From: Oceanithermus desulfurans
GTDB taxonomy: Bacteria; Deinococcota; Deinococci; Deinococcales; Marinithermaceae
Direction of reading: 5' to 3'
Length of the DNA stretch: 64,000 nt
Assembly (NCBI RefSeq): GCF_014201675.1
Contig: NZ_JACHEZ010000003.1
Location: 124,001 to 188,000 of the forward strand
Part shown: piece by piece, positions 1-8,117 of the stretch
How positions within the stretch are numbered: the stretch's first letter is position 1
Layout of the letters: every line of letters starts with the position of its first letter
The notes under the pieces: generated by a model
The model's input: the letters and a program-made list of their open reading frames with translations, nothing else
The model's database searches: none
Told to the model about the DNA's origin: nothing
Position numbers and translations under genes: made by a program

Positions 1-222
1 GGGCAGCCGGGCGAGGCCGGCGGGCTGGAGCCGGACAGGAGCGCCGACCTGGTCTGGCTGCGGCCGCCGCCGGGCTCGACGCTCGAGGCCGTGCTCGCCC
101 AAGCAGATGGGCCGGACCGCGCGCTGGGGGCCGCCTTCGCCCTCGCCCGCGAGGACGCCGTAGCCGCGGTCTGGATCCGCGGCCGGCTGGTCTACCAGCG
201 CGGTATGCTGCAGGCGGAATGA
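1..222 (+). CDS. Amidohydrolase-family protein, C-terminal fragment
   Basis: The reading frame is open from the window edge to a TGA at 220-222 and gives about 73 residues. It contains a Gly-x-Leu-Glu-Pro-x-Arg-Ser-Ala-Asp-Leu-Val block and ends in a segment reading VWIRGRLVYQRG. This is the closing beta-sandwich segment of metal-dependent amidohydrolases such as guanine deaminase and related deaminases, where G-x-L-x-x-G-x-x-A-D-hydrophobic is usual. The active site lies outside the window, so the substrate cannot be named. The stop overlaps the next start codon (ATGA), which suggests co-translation with the DUF503 gene. Confidence 0.6.
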   Translation, partial: GQPGEAGGLEPDRSADLVWLRPPPGSTLEAVLAQADGPDRALGAAFALAREDAVAAVWIRGRLVYQRGMLQAE

Positions 223-542
223 AGACCTACGTCGGCGTCTTCACCGCGCGGCTGGAAACCCCCTGGGTGGGAAGCCTCAAGGAGAAACGCGCGGTCATCC
301 GCCCGGTGATGGAGCGCATCAAGGCGCGGTTTCCGGTCTCGGCGGCGCGCGTCGCCGGTCTGAACGAGCACGCCTGGGAGCAGGTGGGCTTCAGCGTCGT
401 GGGCGGGGACGCGGAGTGGGTGAACGGGGTGCTCGACGCCGTCGAGCGGTTTCTCTACGCCGCCGGCGAGTACCGCGTGGTCGTGCTGGCGCGCGAGGTC
501 TTGGTGTTCGACGGCACGTTGCCCGCCGCCAGCGAACGGTAA
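219..542 (+). CDS. DUF503 family protein (YlxP-like)
   Basis: The product is 107 aa with the compact alpha/beta layout of the DUF503 (YlxP) family. It opens with a beta strand (YVGVFTARLETP), followed by a Ser-Leu-Lys-Glu-Lys-Arg motif that is diagnostic of the family, a helix, and a strand containing VAGLNEH. The family has no firmly assigned biochemical role; members often sit near translation or ribosome-maturation genes. Here the start overlaps the stop of an amidohydrolase by 4 nt, and a flavin-reductase-like gene follows 10 nt downstream, so the three are probably one operon that ends at the hairpin near 1053-1082. Confidence 0.8.
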   Translation: MKTYVGVFTARLETPWVGSLKEKRAVIRPVMERIKARFPVSAARVAGLNEHAWEQVGFSVVGGDAEWVNGVLDAVERFLYAAGEYRVVVLAREVLVFDGTLPAASER

Positions 543-552
543 GCTTGGAAAC

Positions 553-1047
553 ATGGCGAAGCTGGATCCTGAACTGCGTAAACGCGTGCTGCGCAAGGTC
601 CTCAACGGCGTCTTCGTGATGACCACGCGCCAGGAAGAGCGCTACAGCGCCGCGCTGGTGACCTTCGTGACCCAGGTCTCGATCGAACCCCCGCTCTACG
701 CGGTGGGTGTGCGCAAGGACTCGGGCCTTTACGAGATCCTGCAGCAGAGCCGGCGCGCCGTGCTGCACCCGCTGGCCAAGAGCCAGCAGCAGCTGGCCCC
801 GGCGTTCTTCAAGGCCACCCGGGTGGAGGACGGCCGGCTGAACGGCCTGCCCTTCCGGCTGGAAGACGGCCTGCCGGTGCTCGCACCGTTGCCCTGGTAC
901 TTCGCGCTCGAAACCGAGGGCTGGCACCCGGGCGGCGACCACGCCGTCTGGATCGCGCGGGTTACGGGCGTGGGGGTCAACGACGTGCCCGAAAGGGACG
1001 AGGACCCCCTCTGCATGCGCGACACCCCCTGGAGCTACGGCGGCTGA
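553..1047 (+). CDS. Flavin reductase-like domain protein
   Basis: The product is 164 aa. It has the split-barrel pattern of FMN-binding flavin reductase-like proteins. The N-terminal stretch reads LNGVFVMTTRQEERYSAALV, followed by TFVTQVSIEPPLYAVGVRK. These match the family's beta strands in which the flavin phosphate and isoalloxazine are held (typically S-x-x-T-x-x-S-x-x-P-P). Members reduce free or bound FMN with NAD(P)H, or serve as the reductase part of two-component oxygenases; the partner is unknown here. It is the last gene before a strong hairpin. The family call is reliable and the substrate is not known. Confidence 0.75.
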   Translation: MAKLDPELRKRVLRKVLNGVFVMTTRQEERYSAALVTFVTQVSIEPPLYAVGVRKDSGLYEILQQSRRAVLHPLAKSQQQLAPAFFKATRVEDGRLNGLPFRLEDGLPVLAPLPWYFALETEGWHPGGDHAVWIARVTGVGVNDVPERDEDPLCMRDTPWSYGG

Positions 1048-1052
1048 ACGCA

Positions 1053-1082
1053 GGCGCGGGCCCCGAAGGGCCCGCGCCTTTT
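1053..1082 (+). terminator. Rho-independent terminator
   Basis: A GC-rich hairpin (GGCGCGGGCCC, loop CGAA, GGGCCCGCGCC) is followed by TTTT, just after the flavin-reductase-like gene. The convergent thiolase gene ends at 1095, so this may limit read-through between the two. Confidence 0.8.
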
Positions 1083-1094
1083 CACCAACCCAAA

Positions 1095-2288
1095 CTAGAC
1101 CAGCTCAACGGCCACCGCGGTGGCCCCGCCGGTACCGTGGCAGAGGGCCGCAAGACCGCGCCGCCCGCCCCGGGCCTTGAGGGCGGTGATCAGGGTGCCG
1201 ACGATGCGCGCGCCGCTGGCGCCGATGGGATGGCCCAGGGCGATGGCGCCGCCCAGCACGTTCATCTTTTCGTAAGGAATACCGAGCATGCGGTGGAAGA
1301 GGACGCTGTTGACCGCGAAGGCCTCGTTGTTCTCGATCAGGTCGAAGTCGTCCAGGGTCATGCCCAGCTTGTCGAGCAGCCTCTTCACCGCAGGCACCGG
1401 CGCTTCGGGGAAGCGCCAGGTGGGGCCGGCCGCCCAGCTGCCGCCGAGGAGGCGGGCCACCGGCTCGAGGCCGTACTTCTCGACCGCCTCGGCGCTGGCG
1501 ACGAGCAGGGCCGCGGCGCCGTCGGAAATCTGGCTGGAGTTGCCGGCGGTGAGGACCCCGTCCTTTTGGAAGGCGGGGCGCAGTGCCGCCAGCGAGTCGA
1601 GGGTGGTCTCGGGGCGGATGCCCTCGTCGGCCTCGAGGGTGAGCGTGCCCTTGCGGGTCTTGAGCTCATAGGGGGCGATCTCCCGCTTGAAGACGCCCGC
1701 CTCGGTGGCCTCGGCGGCGCGCTTGTGCGACTGGTAGGCCACCTCGTCGAGCTCGCCGCGGGTGATGCCGTGCTCGGCGATCAGGCGCTCGGTTTCCTCG
1801 CCCATGGCCTCGCCGGTCACCGGGTCGGTGAGGCCGTCGTAGAGAAGCAGGTCCTTGACCTCCTCCGGGCTTCCCAGCAGGAACTTGTACCCCCAGCGGG
1901 CCCGCGCCGAGAGCGCGAAGGCGGCCTGCGACATCGACTCCATGCCGCCCGCGAGCACCAGGTCGGCCTCGCCGGCGCGGATCGTCATGGCCGCGTTCAT
2001 GACGGCCATCATGCCGCTCGAGCAGACCATGTCCACCGCGTAACCGTCGACCTGCTCGGGGATGCCCGCGGCCAGCGCCGCCTGGCGCGGCAATAGCTGC
2101 CCGTGCCCGGCGCGCAGGACGTTGCCGAAGACGTAGAGGTCGAGGTCGGCCCCCGAAACCCCGGCGCGCTCGAGCGCCGCTTTCATGGCGTGGGCCCCCA
2201 GCTGCGTGGGGGGCGTGTCCTTGAACGCGCCGCCGAAGCGGCCGATGGGGGTCCGCGCCCAGGCTGCGATGTACACGTCTTGACTCAT
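1095..2288 (-). CDS. Acetyl-CoA acetyltransferase (thiolase)
   Basis: The product is 397 aa, the normal thiolase length. It condenses or cleaves acyl-CoA units, for example acetoacetyl-CoA and two acetyl-CoA, in fatty-acid or ketone-body metabolism. The nucleophilic Cys lies in VCSSGMMAV near residue 90, the NEAFAV block carries the Asn-Glu-Ala motif, and the C-terminal CHGTGGA holds the second catalytic Cys with [10 protein letters not shown] just before it. I chose the ATG at 2288 because a GGAGGTG ribosome site precedes it; a longer in-frame start at 2336 lacks one. The exact chain-length preference cannot be read from sequence. Confidence 0.93.
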   Translation of the reverse strand: MSQDVYIAAWARTPIGRFGGAFKDTPPTQLGAHAMKAALERAGVSGADLDLYVFGNVLRAGHGQLLPRQAALAAGIPEQVDGYAVDMVCSSGMMAVMNAAMTIRAGEADLVLAGGMESMSQAAFALSARARWGYKFLLGSPEEVKDLLLYDGLTDPVTGEAMGEETERLIAEHGITRGELDEVAYQSHKRAAEATEAGVFKREIAPYELKTRKGTLTLEADEGIRPETTLDSLAALRPAFQKDGVLTAGNSSQISDGAAALLVASAEAVEKYGLEPVARLLGGSWAAGPTWRFPEAPVPAVKRLLDKLGMTLDDFDLIENNEAFAVNSVLFHRMLGIPYEKMNVLGGAIALGHPIGASGARIVGTLITALKARGGRRGLAALCHGTGGATAVAVELV

Positions 2289-2362
2289 GTGCACCTCCGA
2301 ACCCCATCCTAAACCCGGCCACCCGACCCCCGGCACCCCTGTGGTAGCCTGTGGCCTAGGTC

Positions 2363-4819
2363 ATGGAGCTTCCCCCTGATTTGCATCCGTTCCATTCCAT
2401 GGTGGCCGCGCTGCATGATGCGGAGGAGGCCTTCGTCGTCCTCAGGCTTCGCGACGACGACTTCGAGCTCGTTCACGCGAACCGCGCCTTCGCCCGACGG
2501 ACCGGCTTCGATCCCCGCTTCGACCAGCCGCTGCCGGGGGCGCGGGTCTACGCCGATCCCGACCACCGCAGCGCCATCGTGGCGCGGCTGCGCACCGGGA
2601 AGCGCTGCCAGCTGCGGCTGCCCCTGACCCTCGAGGGGAGGCCGCGCACCGTCCACAGCGTCTTCTTTCCCCTGAAGCCGCCCTACTACGCGGGCTTGCT
2701 GCGCGAACTGGCCCCGGAGCAGCAGATGGTGCAGGTCTTCCGCTCGCTCGAGCGGGTCAAGGAGGCGCTGGACCGCGCTCCCGCCGAGTTTTACGCCGCG
2801 GTGCTGACCTCGGCCCTCGAGTCCGTGCCCGGAGCCGACGCCGGCAGCCTCTGGATCCTCCAGGGCGACCGCTTCGTCTGCACCGCCCAGGTGGGGCACA
2901 CCCCCGAGCTGATCAACTTCTCGGTCTCCTTCGAAACCGAGCTGCGCTGGTACGGCCAGGGCGAGGCCGCGATGCGCCAGGGCACGCCGCGGATCATCAC
3001 CCGGCGCACGATCGAGGCGATCAACAGCGAGACCGAGATCGCCTCGCTGAACAGCGAGCGCCCCCTCCAGGCCAACCTGCTCATCCCCATCGTGCGCAAG
3101 GGCGAGGTCTACGGCACCTTCAACCTCGACAGCGTCCGCAACGAGAACGCGTTCACCATCGAGTCGATCGAGGCGGGCCGGCTCTTCGCCGAAGAGATCC
3201 TGGGCTTTCTGGAGACCGAGCGCCGCGAGCAACGGCTGCGCGGGCGGCTGGGCCTGCTCGAGCGCATCGTCGAAATCAACCGCATTGCCCGCCGCGCCCG
3301 CAGCCAGGGGCAGCTCTACCTGGAGACCCTTACCGCCCTGCGCCGCTACATCGGCTCCAGCCACGTCACCGTCTTCCTGCTCGAGGAGGACGGCCAGGTG
3401 CTGCGCGTCGTCGCCTCCACCACGCCCGACCTCACCGCCGGCATGCGCATCCCCCGCGACCGGGGGGCGAGCTGGATCGCCATCGAGGAGCGGCGCGCGG
3501 TGCACATTCACGACATCTACAAGGACCCGCGCGTCTTTCACTTCGGCGAACGCCGCCGGGGTCCGGTGGCCCTGCTTGCCGCCCCCCTGATCGACGGCTC
3601 CGGCGAGGTGGTGGGGGTGATCAGCGCCAACAGCCGCCCCCACCAGGGGTTCGGCGAGGGCGAGCTCGCCTTCTTCGAAGCCTCCGCCGAGGCCATCGGC
3701 ATGGCGACGGAGCGCCTCAAGGCCCTGGGCGAGGCGACCCGCCGCGCCGAGGCCTACCGCAAGCTGATCGTGCTCTCCACCGAGATCGAGGTCCTCGAGA
3801 ACCCCGACGAGATCGCCGAGCGCGCCCTGCGCACCATCCTCGAACTCACCCCCTTCGAGGCCGGGGTCTTCTACACCCTCAAAGGCGGGAAGCGGCTCGA
3901 GCCCGACGTGCTGGTCGGCGACTACCCCTCCCGCTTCCCGCGCATCTACGAGGATCATCCCGTCCACCTGGGCGAGGGGCTGGTGGGCAGCACGATCGCC
4001 GGCCGCAAGGGCGGCGCCGTCCACGACTACCGCGACTACCCCGGCGCGCTCGAACCCTTCGTCAAGATCGGAACCCGCAGCGTCCTGGTCGAGCCCCTTT
4101 GGGTCAAGGGGGTGCCCTACGGCGGGCTTGCGCTGCTCACCTTCGGCCAGCCCGCCGCGCCGCCGGCGGAGGCGCGCTACCTGGTGCAGCTCACCGCCCG
4201 GCGCATCGAGCGCGCCTTCGAACGCATCGGTCACCTGACCACGCTCAAGGAAGCGCGCGAGGCGATGTTTCGCGCCTTCGGCGTAGCGCTGGAGCGGCGC
4301 GACTACGAGACCCGGGGCCACACCGAGCGGGTGGCGCAGCTCTCGACCCGGCTCGCCCGGGCGCTGGGCCTCCGCGGCGGTGAGCTCGAGGCCGTCCGCT
4401 GGGGCGCCTACCTGCATGACATCGGCAAGCTGGCCATCCCCGACCGCATCCTGCTCAAGGAAGGGCCGCTGGACGAAGACGAGTGGGCGCTGATGCGCGA
4501 ACACACCGAGATCGGCTTCCAGATGCTCGAGCCGATTCCCTTCCTCCCCAGGTCCACGCGCAACATCGTCCGCTTCCACCACGAGCGCTGGGACGGCAGC
4601 GGCTACCCGCGGGGCCTCGCCGGCACCGAGATTCCCCTGGAGGCGCGCCTCTTCGCCGTCGTCGACGTCTTCGACGCGCTGGCCAACGAGCGCCCCTACA
4701 AGAAGAGCTGGGCCCCCCGCGAGGTCGCACGCGAGCTGCGCGAGCTCTCGGGCCGCCACCTGGATCCGGTCATCGTCGACCGCTTCCTGCAGCTGAAGCG
4801 CCCGCTCCGCCGCGGCTGA
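2363..4819 (+). CDS. PAS/GAF/HD-GYP domain protein, probable cyclic-di-GMP phosphodiesterase
   Basis: The product is 818 aa with no membrane segment, so it is probably a cytoplasmic sensor. It has a PAS-like domain (about residues 15-120), three GAF-type domains (about 145-290, 300-455 and 475-625) and an HD-GYP domain (about 630-805). The HD pair is in HDIGK (residues 685-689) and the GYP signature is HHERWDGSGYP (739-749), both complete, so hydrolysis of cyclic di-GMP is likely. No response-regulator receiver domain is present; input should come through the PAS/GAF sensors, whose ligands are unknown. The start lies about 75 nt upstream of the divergent thiolase start. Confidence 0.88.
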   Translation: MELPPDLHPFHSMVAALHDAEEAFVVLRLRDDDFELVHANRAFARRTGFDPRFDQPLPGARVYADPDHRSAIVARLRTGKRCQLRLPLTLEGRPRTVHSVFFPLKPPYYAGLLRELAPEQQMVQVFRSLERVKEALDRAPAEFYAAVLTSALESVPGADAGSLWILQGDRFVCTAQVGHTPELINFSVSFETELRWYGQGEAAMRQGTPRIITRRTIEAINSETEIASLNSERPLQANLLIPIVRKGEVYGTFNLDSVRNENAFTIESIEAGRLFAEEILGFLETERREQRLRGRLGLLERIVEINRIARRARSQGQLYLETLTALRRYIGSSHVTVFLLEEDGQVLRVVASTTPDLTAGMRIPRDRGASWIAIEERRAVHIHDIYKDPRVFHFGERRRGPVALLAAPLIDGSGEVVGVISANSRPHQGFGEGELAFFEASAEAIGMATERLKALGEATRRAEAYRKLIVLSTEIEVLENPDEIAERALRTILELTPFEAGVFYTLKGGKRLEPDVLVGDYPSRFPRIYEDHPVHLGEGLVGSTIAGRKGGAVHDYRDYPGALEPFVKIGTRSVLVEPLWVKGVPYGGLALLTFGQPAAPPAEARYLVQLTARRIERAFERIGHLTTLKEAREAMFRAFGVALERRDYETRGHTERVAQLSTRLARALGLRGGELEAVRWGAYLHDIGKLAIPDRILLKEGPLDEDEWALMREHTEIGFQMLEPIPFLPRSTRNIVRFHHERWDGSGYPRGLAGTEIPLEARLFAVVDVFDALANERPYKKSWAPREVARELRELSGRHLDPVIVDRFLQLKRPLRRG

Positions 4820-4823
4820 CCCC

Positions 4824-4852
4824 TTGGCCTCACCCCCGAGCACGGATATAAT
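4824..4852 (+). promoter_or_regulatory. Sigma-A-type promoter
   Basis: TTGGCC at 4824-4829 and a perfect TATAAT at 4847-4852 are separated by 17 bp. The promoter lies 45 nt upstream of the TT1561-like gene, immediately after the HD-GYP gene stops, so that gene has its own transcript. Confidence 0.7.
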
Positions 4853-4897
4853 TAAATTGACAAGAAACGACGCAGGATTGTTAAAGGGGGGATGAAA

Positions 4898-5614
4898 ATG
4901 TCGGCCACGGCACGGAAGTTCACCCGCAAGGTCCTGGCGCTGGCCCGCCTGGAGGGCCAGCACGACTACCTCGAGCGCACGGTCAAGCTGATCCCCGACC
5001 TCGACGTGGACGCCCTCGTCCTCGTCGGCGACCTCGCCGGCGGCGGAGCCAAGGCGGAGGCCTACCGCAAGGCCTTCAAGATCCTGGGGCAGGCCCCGGT
5101 GCCCAGCTTCTACGTACCCGGACCGCGCGACGCCCCCGTGGAGGAGTACCTGCGCGAGGCCTACAACATCGAGATCGTCTTCCCCTACCTGCACGGGGTC
5201 CACGGCAGCTTCGCCTTCGCCCCGGGCCACGTGGTGGTCGCGGGGATGGGGGGTGAGATCGTCGACCGTGACCAGGGACGCGAGGAGGTGACCCGGCTCG
5301 CCTACCCCGCCTGGGAGGTCGAGTACCGCCTCAAGGTCCTGCGCGAGCTCAAGGACTACCAGAAGGTCTTCCTCTTCGCGCGCATGCCCGCCCACAAGGG
5401 GCTGCACGAGGCCGGCAGCGAGGAGCTGGCCGAGCTGATCAAGACGCACAACCCGCGGCTGGTCGTCGCCTACGACCCCGGCTTCGACGGCAGCGTGCTC
5501 AAGCACGAGTGGCTGGGCAAGAGCCTGGTCGTCGCCCCGGGTTCGCTGGCCGAGGGCGACTTCACCGTCGTCGACCTGCACGAAGCCAAGATCGAGACGG
5601 GCAACGTCCGCTAG
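4898..5614 (+). CDS. TT1561-like calcineurin-fold phosphoesterase homologue
   Basis: The product is 238 aa. Its overall layout matches the Thermus protein TT1561, a structurally solved member of the calcineurin-like phosphoesterase fold: a Val-Gly-Asp-Leu segment, a Tyr-Val-Pro-Gly-Pro-x-Asp-Ala-Pro segment, a Gly-Gly-Glu-Ile segment, RYPAW-like and LKDYxKxFLF-like blocks, IKTHNP, and the C-terminus LETGNVR-like. The usual metal ligands (DxH, GDxxD, GNHE, GHxH) are not visible: PGPRDAP stands where GNHE should be. Catalysis is therefore doubtful. ATG 4898 is preferred over ATG 4892 because it sits 6 nt after the AAAGGGGGG ribosome site. Confidence 0.8.
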   Translation: MSATARKFTRKVLALARLEGQHDYLERTVKLIPDLDVDALVLVGDLAGGGAKAEAYRKAFKILGQAPVPSFYVPGPRDAPVEEYLREAYNIEIVFPYLHGVHGSFAFAPGHVVVAGMGGEIVDRDQGREEVTRLAYPAWEVEYRLKVLRELKDYQKVFLFARMPAHKGLHEAGSEELAELIKTHNPRLVVAYDPGFDGSVLKHEWLGKSLVVAPGSLAEGDFTVVDLHEAKIETGNVR

Positions 5615-6294
5615 GCCGAGCGCTCTTCGCGTTCGGGCTCGAGCTCGATCCAGAGGTCGGCGTAGGGCCGCTTCTGCACCAGGCGCACCCGACCGCGGCG
5701 CACGCCCTCCAGCAACGCGGCGAAGGCCACGGTGCGTTCACTCCAGGCGGCAAGCCCCAGGCGCGAGAACCAGGCGCGCCCCGCCTTGGCCAGCCGCCGC
5801 TGCAGCCAGGCCCAGGCCTCGGCGACCCCGAAGCGCTCGACGGCCGGCAGCAGCGCCGCCGGCCGCACGAAGCGGCGGGCGTAGCGGTAGAGCGAGGCCA
5901 CCGCGATGGGGGCGACGCGGCGGTCGCGTGGCAGCGTGGCCGCGGGAACCGGCCAGACGTAGCTGCGCGCCTGGGCCCGCTCCATCAGGAACCGCACGGC
6001 CTCGTCCAGCTCCACCAGCAGGCCGACGAGCGCCTCCCCGTCGCCCTCCGCCTCCTCATCTTCGGCTTCCGCCTCCACCCGCAGCAACGCGCGCAGCTTG
6101 CGCTCCAGCAGCTCGGCCAGGAGCGGCAGCAGCGCGCCGCGCTCGGGCAGCTCCAGCGCCGCCACCTGGGCGAGGGCCTGCTCGATCAGGTCCAAGAGCG
6201 GCAGCGCGCGCGGCGCCACCCGCCCCGAGCGCAACGCCCGCTGCAGCTCCTCCGGCGTGCCGGCGAAGCCCTCGAAGCTCAGGTGGATGGCCAT
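5611..6294 (-). CDS. scpA: Segregation and condensation protein A (ScpA), divergent
   Basis: The product is 227 aa. ScpA is the kleisin subunit that bridges SMC heads in the bacterial condensin. The C-terminal winged-helix part is recognisable (RTVAFAALLEGVRRGRVRLVQ then a hydrophobic strand), like the usual TFLALLEL-x-(K/R)-x-G-x-x-x-x-x-Q block. The N-terminus (FEGFAGTPEELQRAL) is a weakened form of the standard F-x-G-P-L-D-L-L-L. An acidic linker lies near residues 75-90. It starts 2 nt after the trpS stop and is in that operon; no scpB follows, because it converges (4-nt overlap) on the TT1561-like gene. Confidence 0.75.
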   Translation of the reverse strand: MAIHLSFEGFAGTPEELQRALRSGRVAPRALPLLDLIEQALAQVAALELPERGALLPLLAELLERKLRALLRVEAEAEDEEAEGDGEALVGLLVELDEAVRFLMERAQARSYVWPVPAATLPRDRRVAPIAVASLYRYARRFVRPAALLPAVERFGVAEAWAWLQRRLAKAGRAWFSRLGLAAWSERTVAFAALLEGVRRGRVRLVQKRPYADLWIELEPEREERSA

Positions 6295-6296
6295 GA

Positions 6297-7292
6297 CTAG
6301 TAGGGTTTGTACAGGCCGATCTTGACGCGCACCTCGTGCATCGTCTCCTGCGCGAGGGCCCGCGCTCGCCCAGCGCCGTCTTCGAGGGCAGCCTCCACCG
6401 CTTCAGGGTGCCTGCGCAGCTCGGCGGCGCGTTCCTGGATGGGCCCGAGCACCTCCATCATGCGGTCGAAGAGCATCTTCTTGCAATCCACGCAGCCGAT
6501 GCCCGCGGTGCGGCAGCCCCCGGCCACGGCCTCTTGCACCTCGGGCGGCGAGAAGTAGGTGTGGTACTTGAAGATCAGGCAGCGGTCCGGGTCGCCCGGA
6601 TCGTTGCGGCGCACCCGCGCCGGATCGGTGGGGGCGGTGCGCAGCTTTTCCCAGATGGACGCGGGCTCCTCGAGCAGCTCGATGGTGTTGCCCACCGACT
6701 TGCTCATCTTGGCCGCGCCGTCGATGCCCGGCACCCGCGGCGCCTTGGGGTTGAGCAGCGCCTTGGGTTCAGGAAAGGTGTCGCCAAAGGTGTGGTTGAA
6801 GCGCCGGGCGATCTCGCGGGTGAGCTCCAGGTGCTGCAGCTGGTCCTCGCCCACCGGCACGGTGTCGGCCTTGTAGATCAAAATGTCCGCCGCCTGCAGC
6901 ACCGGGTACATGAGCAACCCCGCGGGCACCGACTTGAGCTTGGCCGACTTGTCCTTGTACTGGGTCATCCGCGTCAGGTCGCCCACCGGGGTCTGGGTGG
7001 TGAAGATCCAGGAGAGTTCGGTGTGCTCGGGTACGTGCGACTGCACGAAGAGGGTGATCTTCTCGGGGTCGAGGCCGGCGGCGATGTTGGCCAGCGCCGC
7101 CTCGAAGGTGCGCTGGGGCAGCCGTTTGGGGTCGTAGGCGTCGGGGTTGGTGAGGGCGTGGTAGTCGACGATGCAAAAGAGGGCGTCCTTGCCCAGCTGC
7201 TCGCCGATCTCGACCCACTGCTTGATCGCGCCCAAGTAGTTGCCGATGTGGATGGCGCCGGTAGGTTGAATGCCCGAGAGCACGCGCTTCAT
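6297..7292 (-). CDS. trpS: Tryptophanyl-tRNA synthetase
   Basis: The product is 331 aa, the standard length for bacterial TrpRS, a class Ic enzyme that charges tRNA-Trp. Both class I signatures are present: HIGN (residues 15-18) and KMSKS in the AAKMSKSVGNT block. The conserved GEDQLQHLELTR stretch is also seen. The C-terminal part contains the cysteines of ...AGIGCVDCKK. I set the start at ATG 7292 rather than further upstream: the protein begins MKRVLSGIQPTG, and a TAGAAT -10 box lies 7 nt before the ATG, the leaderless spacing seen throughout this window. It heads the trpS-scpA operon. Confidence 0.96.
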   Translation of the reverse strand: MKRVLSGIQPTGAIHIGNYLGAIKQWVEIGEQLGKDALFCIVDYHALTNPDAYDPKRLPQRTFEAALANIAAGLDPEKITLFVQSHVPEHTELSWIFTTQTPVGDLTRMTQYKDKSAKLKSVPAGLLMYPVLQAADILIYKADTVPVGEDQLQHLELTREIARRFNHTFGDTFPEPKALLNPKAPRVPGIDGAAKMSKSVGNTIELLEEPASIWEKLRTAPTDPARVRRNDPGDPDRCLIFKYHTYFSPPEVQEAVAGGCRTAGIGCVDCKKMLFDRMMEVLGPIQERAAELRRHPEAVEAALEDGAGRARALAQETMHEVRVKIGLYKPY

Positions 7293-7330
7293 GGCCCGCA
7301 TTCTAACCCGCCGCCGCGGCGCGCCCCAAC

Positions 7331-7360
7331 GAAAACGGCCCCGCCTTAGCGGGGCCCTTC
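7331..7360 (-). terminator. Rho-independent terminator of the tRNA-Leu gene
   Basis: On the minus strand a GGCCCCGC stem pairs with GCGGGGCC across a 4-nt loop (7337-7356), followed by GTTTTC. It lies directly after the encoded CCA end of the tRNA. Confidence 0.8.
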
Positions 7361-7447
7361 TGGTGCCGGGAGGGGGACTTGAACCCCCACGCCCTCGCGG
7401 GCACATGACCCTGAATCATGCGCGTCTACCAATTCCGCCATCCCGGC
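7361..7447 (-). tRNA. tRNA-Leu (anticodon CAG)
   Basis: This is an 87-nt class II tRNA with a long variable arm. The acceptor stem GCCGGGA pairs with TCCCGGC; the D-loop contains GGTAGACGC; the anticodon stem CATGA/TCATG encloses the loop TTCAGGG, giving anticodon CAG (reads CUG); the T-arm has GGGGGTTCAAGTCCCCC. The 3' CCA is encoded. CUG is the dominant leucine codon in such a high-GC genome. Confidence 0.96.
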
Positions 7448-7542
7448 CTACGCGCAAGGAACATGGTATCGAGCCCGCTCGGGGCTGTCAAGCGATTTCC
7501 GGGGCGGGCGCGGCGGGGTTCCGCCGCGGGCGGCAGCCGCCC

Positions 7543-7572
7543 TTTTCCTCACCCCGCCCGCTGTGGTAGACT
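7543..7572 (+). promoter_or_regulatory. Promoter of the rnpA/rpmH operon
   Basis: TTTTCC at 7543-7548 and TAGACT at 7567-7572 are spaced by 18 bp. The predicted transcript start is near 7579, about 20 nt before the GTG proposed as the rnpA start, so both rnpA and rpmH start codons would be on the mRNA. Confidence 0.5.
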
Positions 7573-7599
7573 GCCAAGGCCCCTGCTGGGGGATCGGTC

Positions 7600-8109
7600 G
7601 TGAAACGAGAAGAGGAGGGCACCCATGAAGCGCACCTGGCAACCCAACCGTCGCAAACGCGCCAAGACCCACGGGTTCCGCGCCCGCATGGCGACGCCGG
7701 GCGGCCGCAAGGTCCTGGCTCGCCGGCGCCGCAAAGGCCGCAAACGGCTCACCGTATAACTTCGCTCAAGACCGACGCGGCCTTTCGCCGTCTGCGCAAA
7801 GGCCGCACGGGAAGGGCGCGCACGCTGAGCGTGCGCTGGCTGCCTACCCGGCGGGGAGAAGTCCGGGTAGGCATCGTCGTTTCCAAAAAGGTCGGCAACG
7901 CCGTGGTGCGCAACCGGGTGCGCAGGCGCCTGCGCGAAATCCTCAGGCGCATGCACCTGCCCTCGGCCGATCTGATGGTCGTCGCCCGCCCCGAGGCGGC
8001 CGCGGCCGACTTCCACGAGCTGGCGCGGGACCTGATGCGCGCCCTCGACAAGAGCGGGCTGCTCCGCCACCACCCCGCGAAGGGACGCGCGCCGCGGCGT
8101 AGCATGTAG
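7600..8109 (+). CDS. rnpA: RNase P protein component with N-terminal extension; contains rpmH out of frame
   Basis: The product is 169 aa, the protein subunit that helps RNase P RNA cut tRNA 5' leaders. The standard RnpA domain begins near residue 54 ([15 protein letters not shown]) and contains the RNR-like signature [18 protein letters not shown]. No ATG, GTG or TTG lies between the rpmH stop and this domain, so the frame must open upstream. GTG 7600, preceded 6 nt earlier by GGGGGA, fits. The N-terminal third is basic and Pro/Gln-rich because it is coded by the alternate frame of rpmH. The same nested layout is known in Thermus, where the extension is dispensable in vitro. The exact start is an inference. 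Confidence 0.85.
   Translation: MKREEEGTHEAHLATQPSQTRQDPRVPRPHGDAGRPQGPGSPAPQRPQTAHRITSLKTDAAFRRLRKGRTGRARTLSVRWLPTRRGEVRVGIVVSKKVGNAVVRNRVRRRLREILRRMHLPSADLMVVARPEAAAADFHELARDLMRALDKSGLLRHHPAKGRAPRRSM
7625..7759 (+). CDS. rpmH: 50S ribosomal protein L34, nested inside rnpA
   Basis: The product is 44 aa: [20 protein letters not shown] followed by [20 protein letters not shown] and RLTV. It is a canonical L34 of the large ribosomal subunit. A GGAGGG ribosome site lies 5-6 nt before ATG 7625. The whole gene lies inside rnpA in another frame, so its ribosome site codes Glu-Glu-Gly of the RNase P protein. It is too short for usual ORF cut-offs but unmistakable. Confidence 0.97.
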   Translation: MKRTWQPNRRKRAKTHGFRARMATPGGRKVLARRRRKGRKRLTV

Positions 8110-8117
8110 AATCAAGC

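Noticed and set aside
2309-5581. A 1090-codon open frame on the minus strand
   Set aside because: It is the antisense shadow of the HD-GYP and TT1561-like genes; its translation is low-complexity and matches nothing I recognise, while the plus-strand domains are unmistakable.
7270-7569. Open frame over tRNA-Leu and its flanks
   Set aside because: It overlaps the tRNA gene and its terminator; no coding signal.
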